A stretch of DNA of 52,595 bases from Streptomyces sp. L-9-10 (GTDB lineage: Bacteria > Actinomycetota > Actinomycetes > Streptomycetales > Streptomycetaceae), in contig NZ_PHRF01000124.1 of assembly GCF_004151105.1 (NCBI RefSeq), positions 1-52,595 on the forward strand, written 5' to 3'. The notes under the pieces are model-generated. The model had not been told where the DNA came from and made no database searches. It saw nothing but the letters and a program-made list of their open reading frames with translations. Each line of letters opens with the position of its first letter. Position 1 is the stretch's first letter. Shown here piece by piece: positions 26,755-33,105 of this stretch. Made by a program: the position numbers and the translations under genes.

Positions 26755-27837
26755 GTGACAGAAGCGATCCTCCTGGTCGGCGGCAAGGGCACCCGGCTGC
26801 GGCCGCTCACCGCCCGCACCCCCAAACCGATGGTGCCGGCGGCCGGCGTCCCGTTCCTCACACACCAGCTGGCGCGGGCGCGCGCGGCGGGCGTCGAACA
26901 CATCGTCCTCGCGACGTCCTACCTCGCCGAGGTCTTCGAACCGTACTTCGGCGACGGTTCGTCCCTCGGCCTGAGCCTGGAGTACGTGACCGAGCGGGAT
27001 CCGCTCGGTACGGGCGGCGCCATCCGGAACGTCGCCTCCAGGCTGGACTCCGGACCGGACGACCCGGTGCTGATCTTCAATGGCGACATCCTGACGGGCC
27101 TCGACATCCGGGCGCTCGTCCGGACCCACGCGTCGTCCGGCGCGGACGTCTCGCTGCATCTGACGCGGGTCGAGGACCCGCGCGCCTACGGTCTGGTGCC
27201 GACCGACGCGAACGGGCGGGTGACGGCCTTCCTGGAGAAGCCGCAGACACCGGAGGAGATCGTCACCGACCAGATCAACGCGGGCGCGTACGTGTTCCGG
27301 CGCTCGGTCATCGACTCCATCCCGGAGGGCCGGCCGGTCTCGGTGGAACGCGAGACCTTCCCCGGCCTGCTGGCCGCAGGCGCGCATCTCCAGGGCATGG
27401 TCGACTCCACGTACTGGCTGGACCTGGGCACCCCCCAGGCCTTCGTACGCGGCTCGGCGGACCTCGTCCTCGGCCGCGCCCCGTCCCCGGCGGTCCCGGG
27501 CCAGTGCGGCGAACGCCTGATCCTGCCCACGGCCACGGTCGCCCCGGACGCGAAACTCACGGGCGGCACGGTGATCGGCGCGGCGGCCCTGATCGGCGAC
27601 GGCGCGCGCATCGCGGGCAGCGCGATCCTGGACGGCGCGATCGTGGAACCGGGCGCGGTGATCACGGACTCGCTGATAGGCGCGGGGGCCCGGGTGGGGG
27701 CGCGGGCGGTGCTGTCGGACGTGGTGGTGGGCGACGGGGCGGTGGTCGGGCCGGACAATGAGCTGCGGCAGGGGGTACGGGTGTGGTGCGACGCGGTGCT
27801 GCCGGCGGGGGCGGTGCGGTTCTCTTCTGATGCGTAG
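26755..27837 (+). CDS. Sugar-1-phosphate nucleotidyltransferase, mannose-1-P guanylyltransferase-like
   Basis: 360-aa enzyme of the RmlA/GMPP fold. The N-terminal nucleotidyltransferase domain has the GGKGTRLRPLTARTPKP signature (9-24) and Mg-binding Asp in FNGDILTG. A left-handed beta-helix with hexapeptide repeats occupies about 255-350. GTG 26755 has GGAG 8 nt upstream. The position next to fbiA/fbiB matches the mycobacterial GDP-mannose pyrophosphorylase gene Rv3264c, so it probably makes GDP-mannose from the product of ManB; other NDP-hexoses are possible. Confidence 0.9.
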   Translation: MTEAILLVGGKGTRLRPLTARTPKPMVPAAGVPFLTHQLARARAAGVEHIVLATSYLAEVFEPYFGDGSSLGLSLEYVTERDPLGTGGAIRNVASRLDSGPDDPVLIFNGDILTGLDIRALVRTHASSGADVSLHLTRVEDPRAYGLVPTDANGRVTAFLEKPQTPEEIVTDQINAGAYVFRRSVIDSIPEGRPVSVERETFPGLLAAGAHLQGMVDSTYWLDLGTPQAFVRGSADLVLGRAPSPAVPGQCGERLILPTATVAPDAKLTGGTVIGAAALIGDGARIAGSAILDGAIVEPGAVITDSLIGAGARVGARAVLSDVVVGDGAVVGPDNELRQGVRVWCDAVLPAGAVRFSSDA

Positions 27838-27870
27838 GGGGCGTGGGCGCGGGCCCGTACCCACGCCCCC
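27837..27870 (+). terminator. 11-bp hairpin terminator after nucleotidyltransferase
   Basis: GGGGGCGTGGG (27837-27847) pairs perfectly with CCCACGCCCCC (27860-27870), starting at the last base of the stop codon. Confidence 0.65.
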
Positions 27871-27935
27871 GCGCCGGAGGCGGATCGCGTACCGCTTAGC
27901 CTCGGAGGTGACCCCGACCCCCGAGGACCTCAACC

Positions 27936-28925
27936 GTGGCAGGCCGCTTCGCACAACGACCGGTGCCCCGTCCGCGCGCCGCGGACCCCGCGGACCACGC
28001 CGTCGGCATACGCCGGCAGTGGACGCCCCCCGAGCCCTACGACCTCGGGCTCGTCCTCGGGCCGCTTCGGCGCGGGCCCGCCGATCCGACGTTCCGCGCG
28101 TACCCGGACGGTTCCGTATGGCGGGCCTCCCGGACGCCCGCCGGGCCCGGCACGCTGCGGGTCGTGCGGCGCGGCGGGGTCGTGGAGGCCGAGGCGTGGG
28201 GCGCCGGCGCCGCGTGGATGCTGGAGCAGCTCCCGGAGCTGCTCGGCGCGGGCGACGATCCGGACGCGTTCGTCCCCCGGCACCGCCTGGTCGTCGAGGC
28301 CCAGCGGCGACGGCCGGGCCTGCGGCTCTGCCGCACCGGACTGGTGCTGGAGTCGCTGATCCCGTCCGTGCTGGAGCAGAAGGTCACCACCGTCGAGGCG
28401 TACCGCGCCTGGCGGATCCTGGTGCGTACACACGGGGAGCCCGCGCCCGGACCCGGGCCAGGATCCGCGCCGGGCGAGCGGCTGTACGTCATGCCCGACG
28501 CCCGGACCTGGGCCCTGATCCCCTCCTGGGAGTGGCACAAGGCCGGTGTCGACGCCAAGCGCTCCTCGACGATCCTGCGCGCCGTCCGGGTCGCGCGCCG
28601 GATGGAGGAGGCCGCGGCGATGGAGCCGGAGCGTGCGGCCGCCCGGCTGGAGCTGATCCCGGGGATCGGCCCGTGGACCGCGGCCGAGGTCGTGCAGCGC
28701 TCCAACGGCGCCCCCGACGCCGTCACCGTCGGCGATCTGCATCTTCCCGGCATCATCGGCCACGCGCTCGCGGGCGACCGGGACGCCGACGACGCGGCGA
28801 TGCTCGAACTCCTCGCCCCGTACGTCGGCCAGCGGCACCGCGCCACCCGGCTGATCCTGCTCAGCGGCCGGACCCCGGCCCGCCGGGCGCCCCGGATGGA
28901 GGTCCGGAACATCGCCCGGCTGTGA
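27936..28925 (+). CDS. DNA-3-methyladenine glycosylase II-like (HhH-GPD)
   Basis: 329-aa base-excision glycosylase that removes alkylated purines. The N-terminal about 130 residues are variable. The HhH-GPD domain includes LVLESLIPSVLEQKVT, the helix-hairpin-helix LELIPGIGPWTAAEV and the catalytic Asp in VTVGDLHLPG. No C-terminal 4Fe-4S cysteine loop is present, which fits AlkA-type rather than EndoIII. GTG 27936 is preceded by GAGGA 9 nt upstream, and TAGCCT at 27897-27902 is a possible -10. It converges on fbiB. Confidence 0.88.
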   Translation: MAGRFAQRPVPRPRAADPADHAVGIRRQWTPPEPYDLGLVLGPLRRGPADPTFRAYPDGSVWRASRTPAGPGTLRVVRRGGVVEAEAWGAGAAWMLEQLPELLGAGDDPDAFVPRHRLVVEAQRRRPGLRLCRTGLVLESLIPSVLEQKVTTVEAYRAWRILVRTHGEPAPGPGPGSAPGERLYVMPDARTWALIPSWEWHKAGVDAKRSSTILRAVRVARRMEEAAAMEPERAAARLELIPGIGPWTAAEVVQRSNGAPDAVTVGDLHLPGIIGHALAGDRDADDAAMLELLAPYVGQRHRATRLILLSGRTPARRAPRMEVRNIARL

Positions 28926-28955
28926 GCCGGACTGTGAGGGAGAGACCCGGCGTGG

Positions 28956-30248
28956 CTACCGGACCGTGAGGAAGGACTCCGGCGAGCGCGCCGGGCGGTC
29001 CTTCGGCGGGGCCGCCGCGTGGCCCACCGCCACCGCGCCCATCGGGTCCCAGTCCCCGGGCAGGTCCAGCACGTCCCGTACGACATCCCGGCAGAACATC
29101 GTCGAGGAGACCCACGCGGAGCCGAGCCGCTCGCCCGCCAGCGCCACCAGGAAGTTCTGCACGCCCGCGCCCATGGCGACGACGAACATCTCGCGCTCCG
29201 CGCCGTCGCGACGGGGGTCGCCGTAGGTGTGCGAGCCGTCCATCACCAGGCACGGCACCACCAGGTACGGCGCGGCGCGCAGCAGATCGCCGCGGCGTAC
29301 GCGCTTGGCGATGGACTCCTCCGGCTTGCCGTCGCGGCGCAGGTCCGCGATCCAGGCGTCGCGCATGGCGTCGAGGAGACGGAGCCGCGACCCGGGGGAC
29401 TCCAGGAGGACGAACCGCCACGGTGTCGTGTGATGCGGCGCCGGGGCGGTGACGGCGGCCGTGACCGCGCGCCGTACCGCGCCCGGGTCGACGGGCTCGT
29501 CCGTGAACTCCCTGACCGTACGGCGCTGGGTGACCGCTTCCCGTACCGCCTCGGACGTGCCGAGCCGGAACATGTCGTCCGCGGCGACCCGCACCAGGGC
29601 CCGCGCGTCCTCGTCCGTGTCGCCGACGAGGTGGCCGAGGCCGCTCACGACGGCGACCGGCAGCCCCTCGGCCTTGCCCTTCACCAGGTCACCGGCGGCG
29701 GCCAGTTCGTCGGCGAGGGCGATGACGGTCGCGTTCAGCGGGTTGCCCTGGACGTCGGTCCCGCCGCGCAGGTCCTCCAGGACGCGTACGCCCGCGGCGC
29801 CGATCGCCACATCGGTGAGGCCGTTGCGCCAGGGCCGCCCGAAGGTGTCGGTGACGATCACCCCGACGTCCACACCGAGCGCGTCCCGCAGCCCCTCCCG
29901 TATCGTCCGGGCCGAGGCGTCGGAGTCCTCGGGCAGCAACAGCACGGTTCCGGCGGCGGTGTTGGAGGCGTCGACCCCGGCCGCCGCCATGACCAGACCC
30001 TGCTTGTTCTCGACGATACGGAGGGGCCCGCGCCGCGCGACGACCCGTACGGTCTCCGCGTCGATCGCCGCCTCGCGGTCCGTGGCCGCGAGGATCCGGC
30101 CCTCGGCCTTGGAGACGATCTTCGAGGTGACCAGCAGGACATCGCCGTCGACGAGCCCGGGACCGGCGGCCACGATCAGCTTGGCGAGGTCGTCGCCCGG
30201 ACGGACCTCCGGCAGTCCGGGCAGGGCGCGGACGCGGTACGACGTCAT
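28956..30248 (-). CDS. fbiB: Bifunctional F420:gamma-glutamyl ligase / nitroreductase-domain FbiB
   Basis: 430-aa two-domain enzyme of coenzyme F420 synthesis. The N-terminal CofE-like domain (about 1-245) adds gamma-linked glutamates to F420-0, with signatures such as VTSKIVSKAEGR and DTFGRPWRNGLTDVAIG. The C-terminal FMN nitroreductase-like domain (about 250-430) begins RRTVREFTDEPVDPG and reduces dehydro-F420. The full length is typical of actinobacterial FbiB. Its ATG overlaps the fbiA stop by 4 bp, so the pair is translationally coupled. Confidence 0.96.
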   Translation of the reverse strand: MTSYRVRALPGLPEVRPGDDLAKLIVAAGPGLVDGDVLLVTSKIVSKAEGRILAATDREAAIDAETVRVVARRGPLRIVENKQGLVMAAAGVDASNTAAGTVLLLPEDSDASARTIREGLRDALGVDVGVIVTDTFGRPWRNGLTDVAIGAAGVRVLEDLRGGTDVQGNPLNATVIALADELAAAGDLVKGKAEGLPVAVVSGLGHLVGDTDEDARALVRVAADDMFRLGTSEAVREAVTQRRTVREFTDEPVDPGAVRRAVTAAVTAPAPHHTTPWRFVLLESPGSRLRLLDAMRDAWIADLRRDGKPEESIAKRVRRGDLLRAAPYLVVPCLVMDGSHTYGDPRRDGAEREMFVVAMGAGVQNFLVALAGERLGSAWVSSTMFCRDVVRDVLDLPGDWDPMGAVAVGHAAAPPKDRPARSPESFLTVR

Positions 30249-31201
30249 GCCTGTACCTCCTCGGCCAGCGCCAGCGCCTCACGGGCCATCGCGGCGGTCG
30301 CGTCCAGGTCGGTCATCATCAGCGGGACGGCGCGGCTGCGGATCCCCGCGGCCTCGATCCCGCCCACCGCCGACGCGTCCACGGTGTCGACCAGCCAGCC
30401 GTCGAGGAGCCCGGAGCCGTAGTGCAGGGCGACGGCCTGGGCCGTCGACTCGACGCCGATCGCGGCGAGCACCTTGTCGGCCATCCCGCGCACCGGCGCG
30501 TTCCCGACGATGGGGGAGAGGCCGACGACCGGGACGCCCGCCTCGGCGATGGCCTCCCGGATACCGGGTACGGCCAGGATCGTGCCGATGCTGACCACGG
30601 GGTTGGACGGCGGGAAGAGGATGACATCGGCCGCGGCGATCGCCTCCAGCACTCCGGGCGCCGGCTTGGCCTGGTCGGCGCCGACCGGGACTACCGCCTG
30701 CGCGTCCACGGACGCCCGCATCTTCACCCAGTACTCCTGGAAGTGCACGGCCCTGCGCTCGCCGTCCACGTCGACGGCGACATGCGTCTCGACGCGGTCG
30801 TCCGACATGGGCAGCAGCCGTACGCCGGGCTTCCAGCGGGCACAGAGCGCCTCGGTGACGGCGCTCAGCGGATAGCCCGCGCCGAGCATCTGCGTACGGA
30901 CGATATGGGTGGCGAAGTCGCGGTCGCCGAGGCCGAACCACTCGGGTCCCACGCCGTAGGCCGCCAGCTCCGTCTTGACCTGGAACGTCTCGTCCGTACG
31001 CCCCCAGCCCTGTTCTTCATTGATGCCACCGCCGAGGGTGTACATCACCGTGTCGAGGTCGGGGCAGACCTTCAGCCCGAACAGATGGATGTCGTCACCG
31101 GTGTTGCCGATCACCGTGACGTCCGCGTCAGGCGCGGCCTGCTTGAGGCCGCGGAGGAAGCGGGCGCCGCCGATACCGCCGGCCAGAACCACAATGCGCA
31201 T
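30245..31201 (-). CDS. fbiA: 2-phospho-L-lactate/phosphoenolpyruvate transferase FbiA (CofD)
   Basis: 318-aa CofD/FbiA enzyme that joins the phospho-lactyl or enolpyruvyl guanosine moiety to Fo, giving (dehydro)F420-0. The N-terminal motif VVLAGGIGGARFLRGL and the ILFPPSNPVVSIG segment are diagnostic. It is the first gene of the fbiAB operon and overlaps fbiB. The region just upstream of its ATG holds three 56-bp tandem repeats, leaving almost no room for a conventional spacer. Confidence 0.96.
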   Translation of the reverse strand: MRIVVLAGGIGGARFLRGLKQAAPDADVTVIGNTGDDIHLFGLKVCPDLDTVMYTLGGGINEEQGWGRTDETFQVKTELAAYGVGPEWFGLGDRDFATHIVRTQMLGAGYPLSAVTEALCARWKPGVRLLPMSDDRVETHVAVDVDGERRAVHFQEYWVKMRASVDAQAVVPVGADQAKPAPGVLEAIAAADVILFPPSNPVVSIGTILAVPGIREAIAEAGVPVVGLSPIVGNAPVRGMADKVLAAIGVESTAQAVALHYGSGLLDGWLVDTVDASAVGGIEAAGIRSRAVPLMMTDLDATAAMAREALALAEEVQA

Positions 31202-31207
31202 AAAGAA

Positions 31208-31374
31208 CAGTCTGTCAGCCGCAGGCTGATCGTTGGGGGGCGGTGGTCGGGTGACGGGAGGGCCAGTCTGTCAGCCGCAGGCTGATCGTTGGGGGGCGGT
31301 GGTCGGGTGACGGGAGGGCCAGTCTGTCAGCCGCAGGCTGATCGTTGGGGGCGGTGGTCGGGTGACGGGCGGGC
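31208..31374. repeat. 56-bp tandem repeat, three copies, fbiA leader
   Basis: Units start at 31208, 31264 and 31320 with CAGTCTGTCAGCCGCAGG; the third unit lacks one G and is 55 bp. Each carries a hairpin TCAGCC-GCA-GGCTGA. The array fills the whole gap between the cysteine dioxygenase stop (31379) and the fbiA start (31201). High identity suggests recent amplification. Confidence 0.9.
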
Positions 31375-31378
31375 GATG

Positions 31379-31879
31379 TCAGGCCGGTACGACATCCTGG
31401 GTCGCCGGGGCGCAGCGCGCGGAGTGCATGGGCATCTCCGTCAGCCCCGGGTAGTAGATGTGCAGGCTCACGGCCGGTTCGATCGCGTCGTTGACCACCT
31501 CGTGGACATAGCCCGGCGCGAAGACCCGCTGCGCGCCCGGCGCGAGAGCCCGGCTCCCGCTCTCCGAACGCTCCGTCAGCTCACCGGCGAGCACGGTCAG
31601 TACGCCCGAGGACCGGCCGTGGTCATGCGATCCGCTGCTCTGGCCGGGCACCCAGGAGAGCAGCCACACCTCATAGCCGGGTCCGGTGCGCAGCCGGTGG
31701 TACCAGCGGCTGGTGGCGTCGTACTGGACGAGCGGGGCCCACTGCGCGCGGTCGGCGGCGAGGGCGCGCGCGAGGCCCGCGAACTCGGCCACCGTCGCCG
31801 GGTGCTCCCGGGCGGGCTGGAGAAGGTGCGGGACCTCAAGGAGGTCGCCGGCGATCTGGATGTCGCTGTCGCTGTTCAT
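31379..31879 (-). CDS. Cysteine dioxygenase
   Basis: 166-aa cupin-fold non-heme iron enzyme oxidising cysteine to cysteine sulfinate. Iron ligands are H85 and H87 in SGSHDHGRSSG and H126 in PGYVHEVVND. Bacterial family members of this size lack the Cys-Tyr crosslink typical of animals, with Gly at that position. ATG 31879 starts the family-like protein; a GTG at 31987 would add 36 non-conserved residues. The nearest GAGG is 13 nt upstream and can pair with CCTC beside it. A polycysteine leader ORF lies 157 nt upstream on the same strand. Confidence 0.92.
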   Translation of the reverse strand: MNSDSDIQIAGDLLEVPHLLQPAREHPATVAEFAGLARALAADRAQWAPLVQYDATSRWYHRLRTGPGYEVWLLSWVPGQSSGSHDHGRSSGVLTVLAGELTERSESGSRALAPGAQRVFAPGYVHEVVNDAIEPAVSLHIYYPGLTEMPMHSARCAPATQDVVPA

Positions 31880-31980
31880 GGGGGAGGTGGTTCCTCGGCG
31901 GAGAGGGTGTGCGGCGGTGCCGCGACGGGCGCGTGGAGTCGCGGTGGAGTCGCGAGGGAAACGCGGGGAAGACGCGAAGG

Positions 31981-32000
31981 TGATCACGGAAGAGTGATCA
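31981..32000 (-). promoter_or_regulatory. TGATCAC hairpin between leader ORF and cysteine dioxygenase
   Basis: TGATCAC and GTGATCA form a perfect 7-bp stem with a 6-nt loop. It lies 36 nt downstream of the leader peptide stop, where an attenuator hairpin would sit. It could instead be an operator. Confidence 0.45.
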
Positions 32001-32035
32001 GGAGGAGCGGGAGGGCCGGCCGGAGCCCGGAGGCG

Positions 32036-32131
32036 TCAACAGCAGGCGGGGGTGCAACAGCGACAGCGGGCCCGGAGAGCGCTGCGGAGTCCACGGAGGT
32101 GGGTCGCGGTGGGCGCGGGGTTCGCTGGCAT
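32036..32131 (-). CDS. Polycysteine leader peptide upstream of cysteine dioxygenase
   Basis: 31-codon ORF on the minus strand reading MPANPAPTATHLRGLRSALR followed by A-R-C-R-C-C-T-P-A-C-C and TGA. Five of the last nine residues are Cys, three of them encoded by TGT, a codon expected to be rare in this GC-rich genome. There is no Shine-Dalgarno site; the -35 TTGACA at 32162-32167 and a weak -10 at 32138-32143 place the transcription start on the ATG, so it is probably leaderless. Polycysteine leaderless ORFs act as cysteine-responsive attenuators in mycobacteria. Here the downstream gene degrades cysteine, so the logic should be induction when Cys-tRNA is charged. Confidence 0.65.
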   Translation of the reverse strand: MPANPAPTATHLRGLRSALRARCRCCTPACC

Positions 32132-32486
32132 GGAATCAAAGGTTGCGAATCCGGTGATGGATGTCAACTCAATGGCCGATTTGGCCGCAATGTTTCACCT
32201 CATCCGGTTGATCCGGTCGCAGAGCGGTTTGGGTGAGGGTGGGTGCGGACACATGGGGCAGCGACTGTGCTCGTAAACGCCTTCACGCCCTTGTGATCAG
32301 ACTGTGATCCGGATCGCTTCCCGGGGGTGATCCGCAACAAGGTTGCGGTTCTCGACGTCTTTCTCGTCGAGAAGGAGGTGGATGCGAACAGGCCAGTGGC
32401 ATGTGTCAGATTTTTGGTGATTTGAACACTTTCCGCATAGCCTTGGTTCCGCAGAGTGAATACCGGGCCCAATAGCAGATCTCGGC
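32132..32486. promoter_or_regulatory. Intergenic region between cdo leader and whiB promoter
   Basis: Relatively AT-rich, with no convincing gene. It holds TGTGATC direct repeats (32292-32310), a CCGCAAC-AAG-GTTGCGG hairpin (32332-32348) and a TTCTCGACG/CGTCGAGAA 9-bp stem (32349-32373). These lie upstream of whiB and may bind developmental regulators or form RNA structure. Confidence 0.5.
32138..32167 (-). promoter_or_regulatory. Promoter of leader ORF / cysteine dioxygenase
   Basis: On the minus strand TTGACA (32162-32167), an 18-nt spacer and ACCTTT (32138-32143). The +1 would be the A of the leader ATG at 32131. The -35 is consensus; the -10 is poor. Confidence 0.45.
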
Positions 32487-32516
32487 TTGACCTGGCCGGA
32501 GCACCGCACTTGTAAT
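32487..32516 (+). promoter_or_regulatory. whiB promoter (-35/-10)
   Basis: TTGACC (32487-32492), an 18-nt spacer and TGTAAT (32511-32516), close to the vegetative sigma consensus. It predicts a start near 32523 and a roughly 67-nt 5' UTR before whiB. S. coelicolor whiB is known to have a vegetative and a developmental promoter; which this matches is not certain. Confidence 0.65.
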
Positions 32517-32589
32517 TTCACTCGTGTCGTTCGGCCGAAATCGATAGCGGCCACATCACGGGGACGCAAAAGACAGACGAGGGGCGCAC

Positions 32590-32853
32590 ATGACCGAGCT
32601 GTTCCAGCAACTGCTGGTCGAGGACGCGGACGAGGAACTCGGCTGGCAGGAGCGCGCCTTGTGCGCCCAGACAGATCCCGAGTCCTTCTTCCCCGAGAAG
32701 GGCGGTTCGACGCGTGAGGCCAAGAAGGTCTGTCTCGCCTGTGAGGTCCGATCCGAATGCCTTGAGTATGCCCTCGCCAATGACGAGCGATTCGGTATCT
32801 GGGGCGGTTTGTCGGAGCGTGAACGGCGCCGGCTGAAGAAGGCCGCGATCTGA
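32590..32853 (+). CDS. whiB: WhiB, Wbl-family 4Fe-4S transcription factor
   Basis: 87-aa WhiB-like protein with the four iron-sulfur cysteines C25, C48, C51 and C57, the GIWGG turn at 69-73 and a basic C-terminal tail (SERERRRLKKAA). Length and sequence match S. coelicolor WhiB (SCO3034), which acts with WhiA to start sporulation septation in aerial hyphae. The mycobacterial counterpart is whiB2, also next to the F420 genes. It has its own promoter and a strong terminator. Confidence 0.97.
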   Translation: MTELFQQLLVEDADEELGWQERALCAQTDPESFFPEKGGSTREAKKVCLACEVRSECLEYALANDERFGIWGGLSERERRRLKKAAI

Positions 32854-32931
32854 CCGCCGTCCGGCCCGCCCGGCCGCGGTGGCCGGAACCGGCGACCGGC
32901 CGGTCGCCCGGAACGACCGGCACCACTCCCT

Positions 32932-32955
32932 ACGTATGGCACGACGTATGGCACG
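32932..32955. repeat. 12-bp tandem duplication downstream of whiB
   Basis: ACGTATGGCACG occurs at 32932-32943 and 32944-32955, directly adjoining the whiB terminator hairpin. Confidence 0.8.
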
Positions 32956-32991
32956 GTCCGCAGTCTGCACCTCCCCGCAGACGGCGGACCG
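32954..32991 (+). terminator. whiB terminator
   Basis: CGGTCCGC-a-GTCTGC (32954-32968) pairs with GCAGAC-g-GCGGACCG (32977-32991) around an 8-nt loop with one mismatch. It is followed by a T-rich TTGTGTTT tail, unusually classical for Streptomyces. Confidence 0.8.
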
Positions 32992-33105
32992 TTGTGTTTC
33001 CCGCCCGTCCGCCGCCCCTCCCCCCTACCGTTAGTGTGGGGCCCCGTCCGAGACGCTCCCACGCCCCTTCGGGGCGACCCCCCGGCCGGAGGGCCCGCCA
33101 CCTCA

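Noticed and set aside
31208..31374. CRISPR array
   Set aside because: Units are contiguous tandem repeats without unique spacers, and no cas genes are nearby.
32382..32420. Tiny ORF MRTGQWHVSDFW upstream of whiB
   Set aside because: A purine-rich site is too close to the ATG and no amino-acid run or relevant downstream gene suggests a leader; judged chance.
32992..33105. Longer start for the large glycosyltransferase
   Set aside because: The extra residues derive from the whiB terminator region and are not glycosyltransferase-like.
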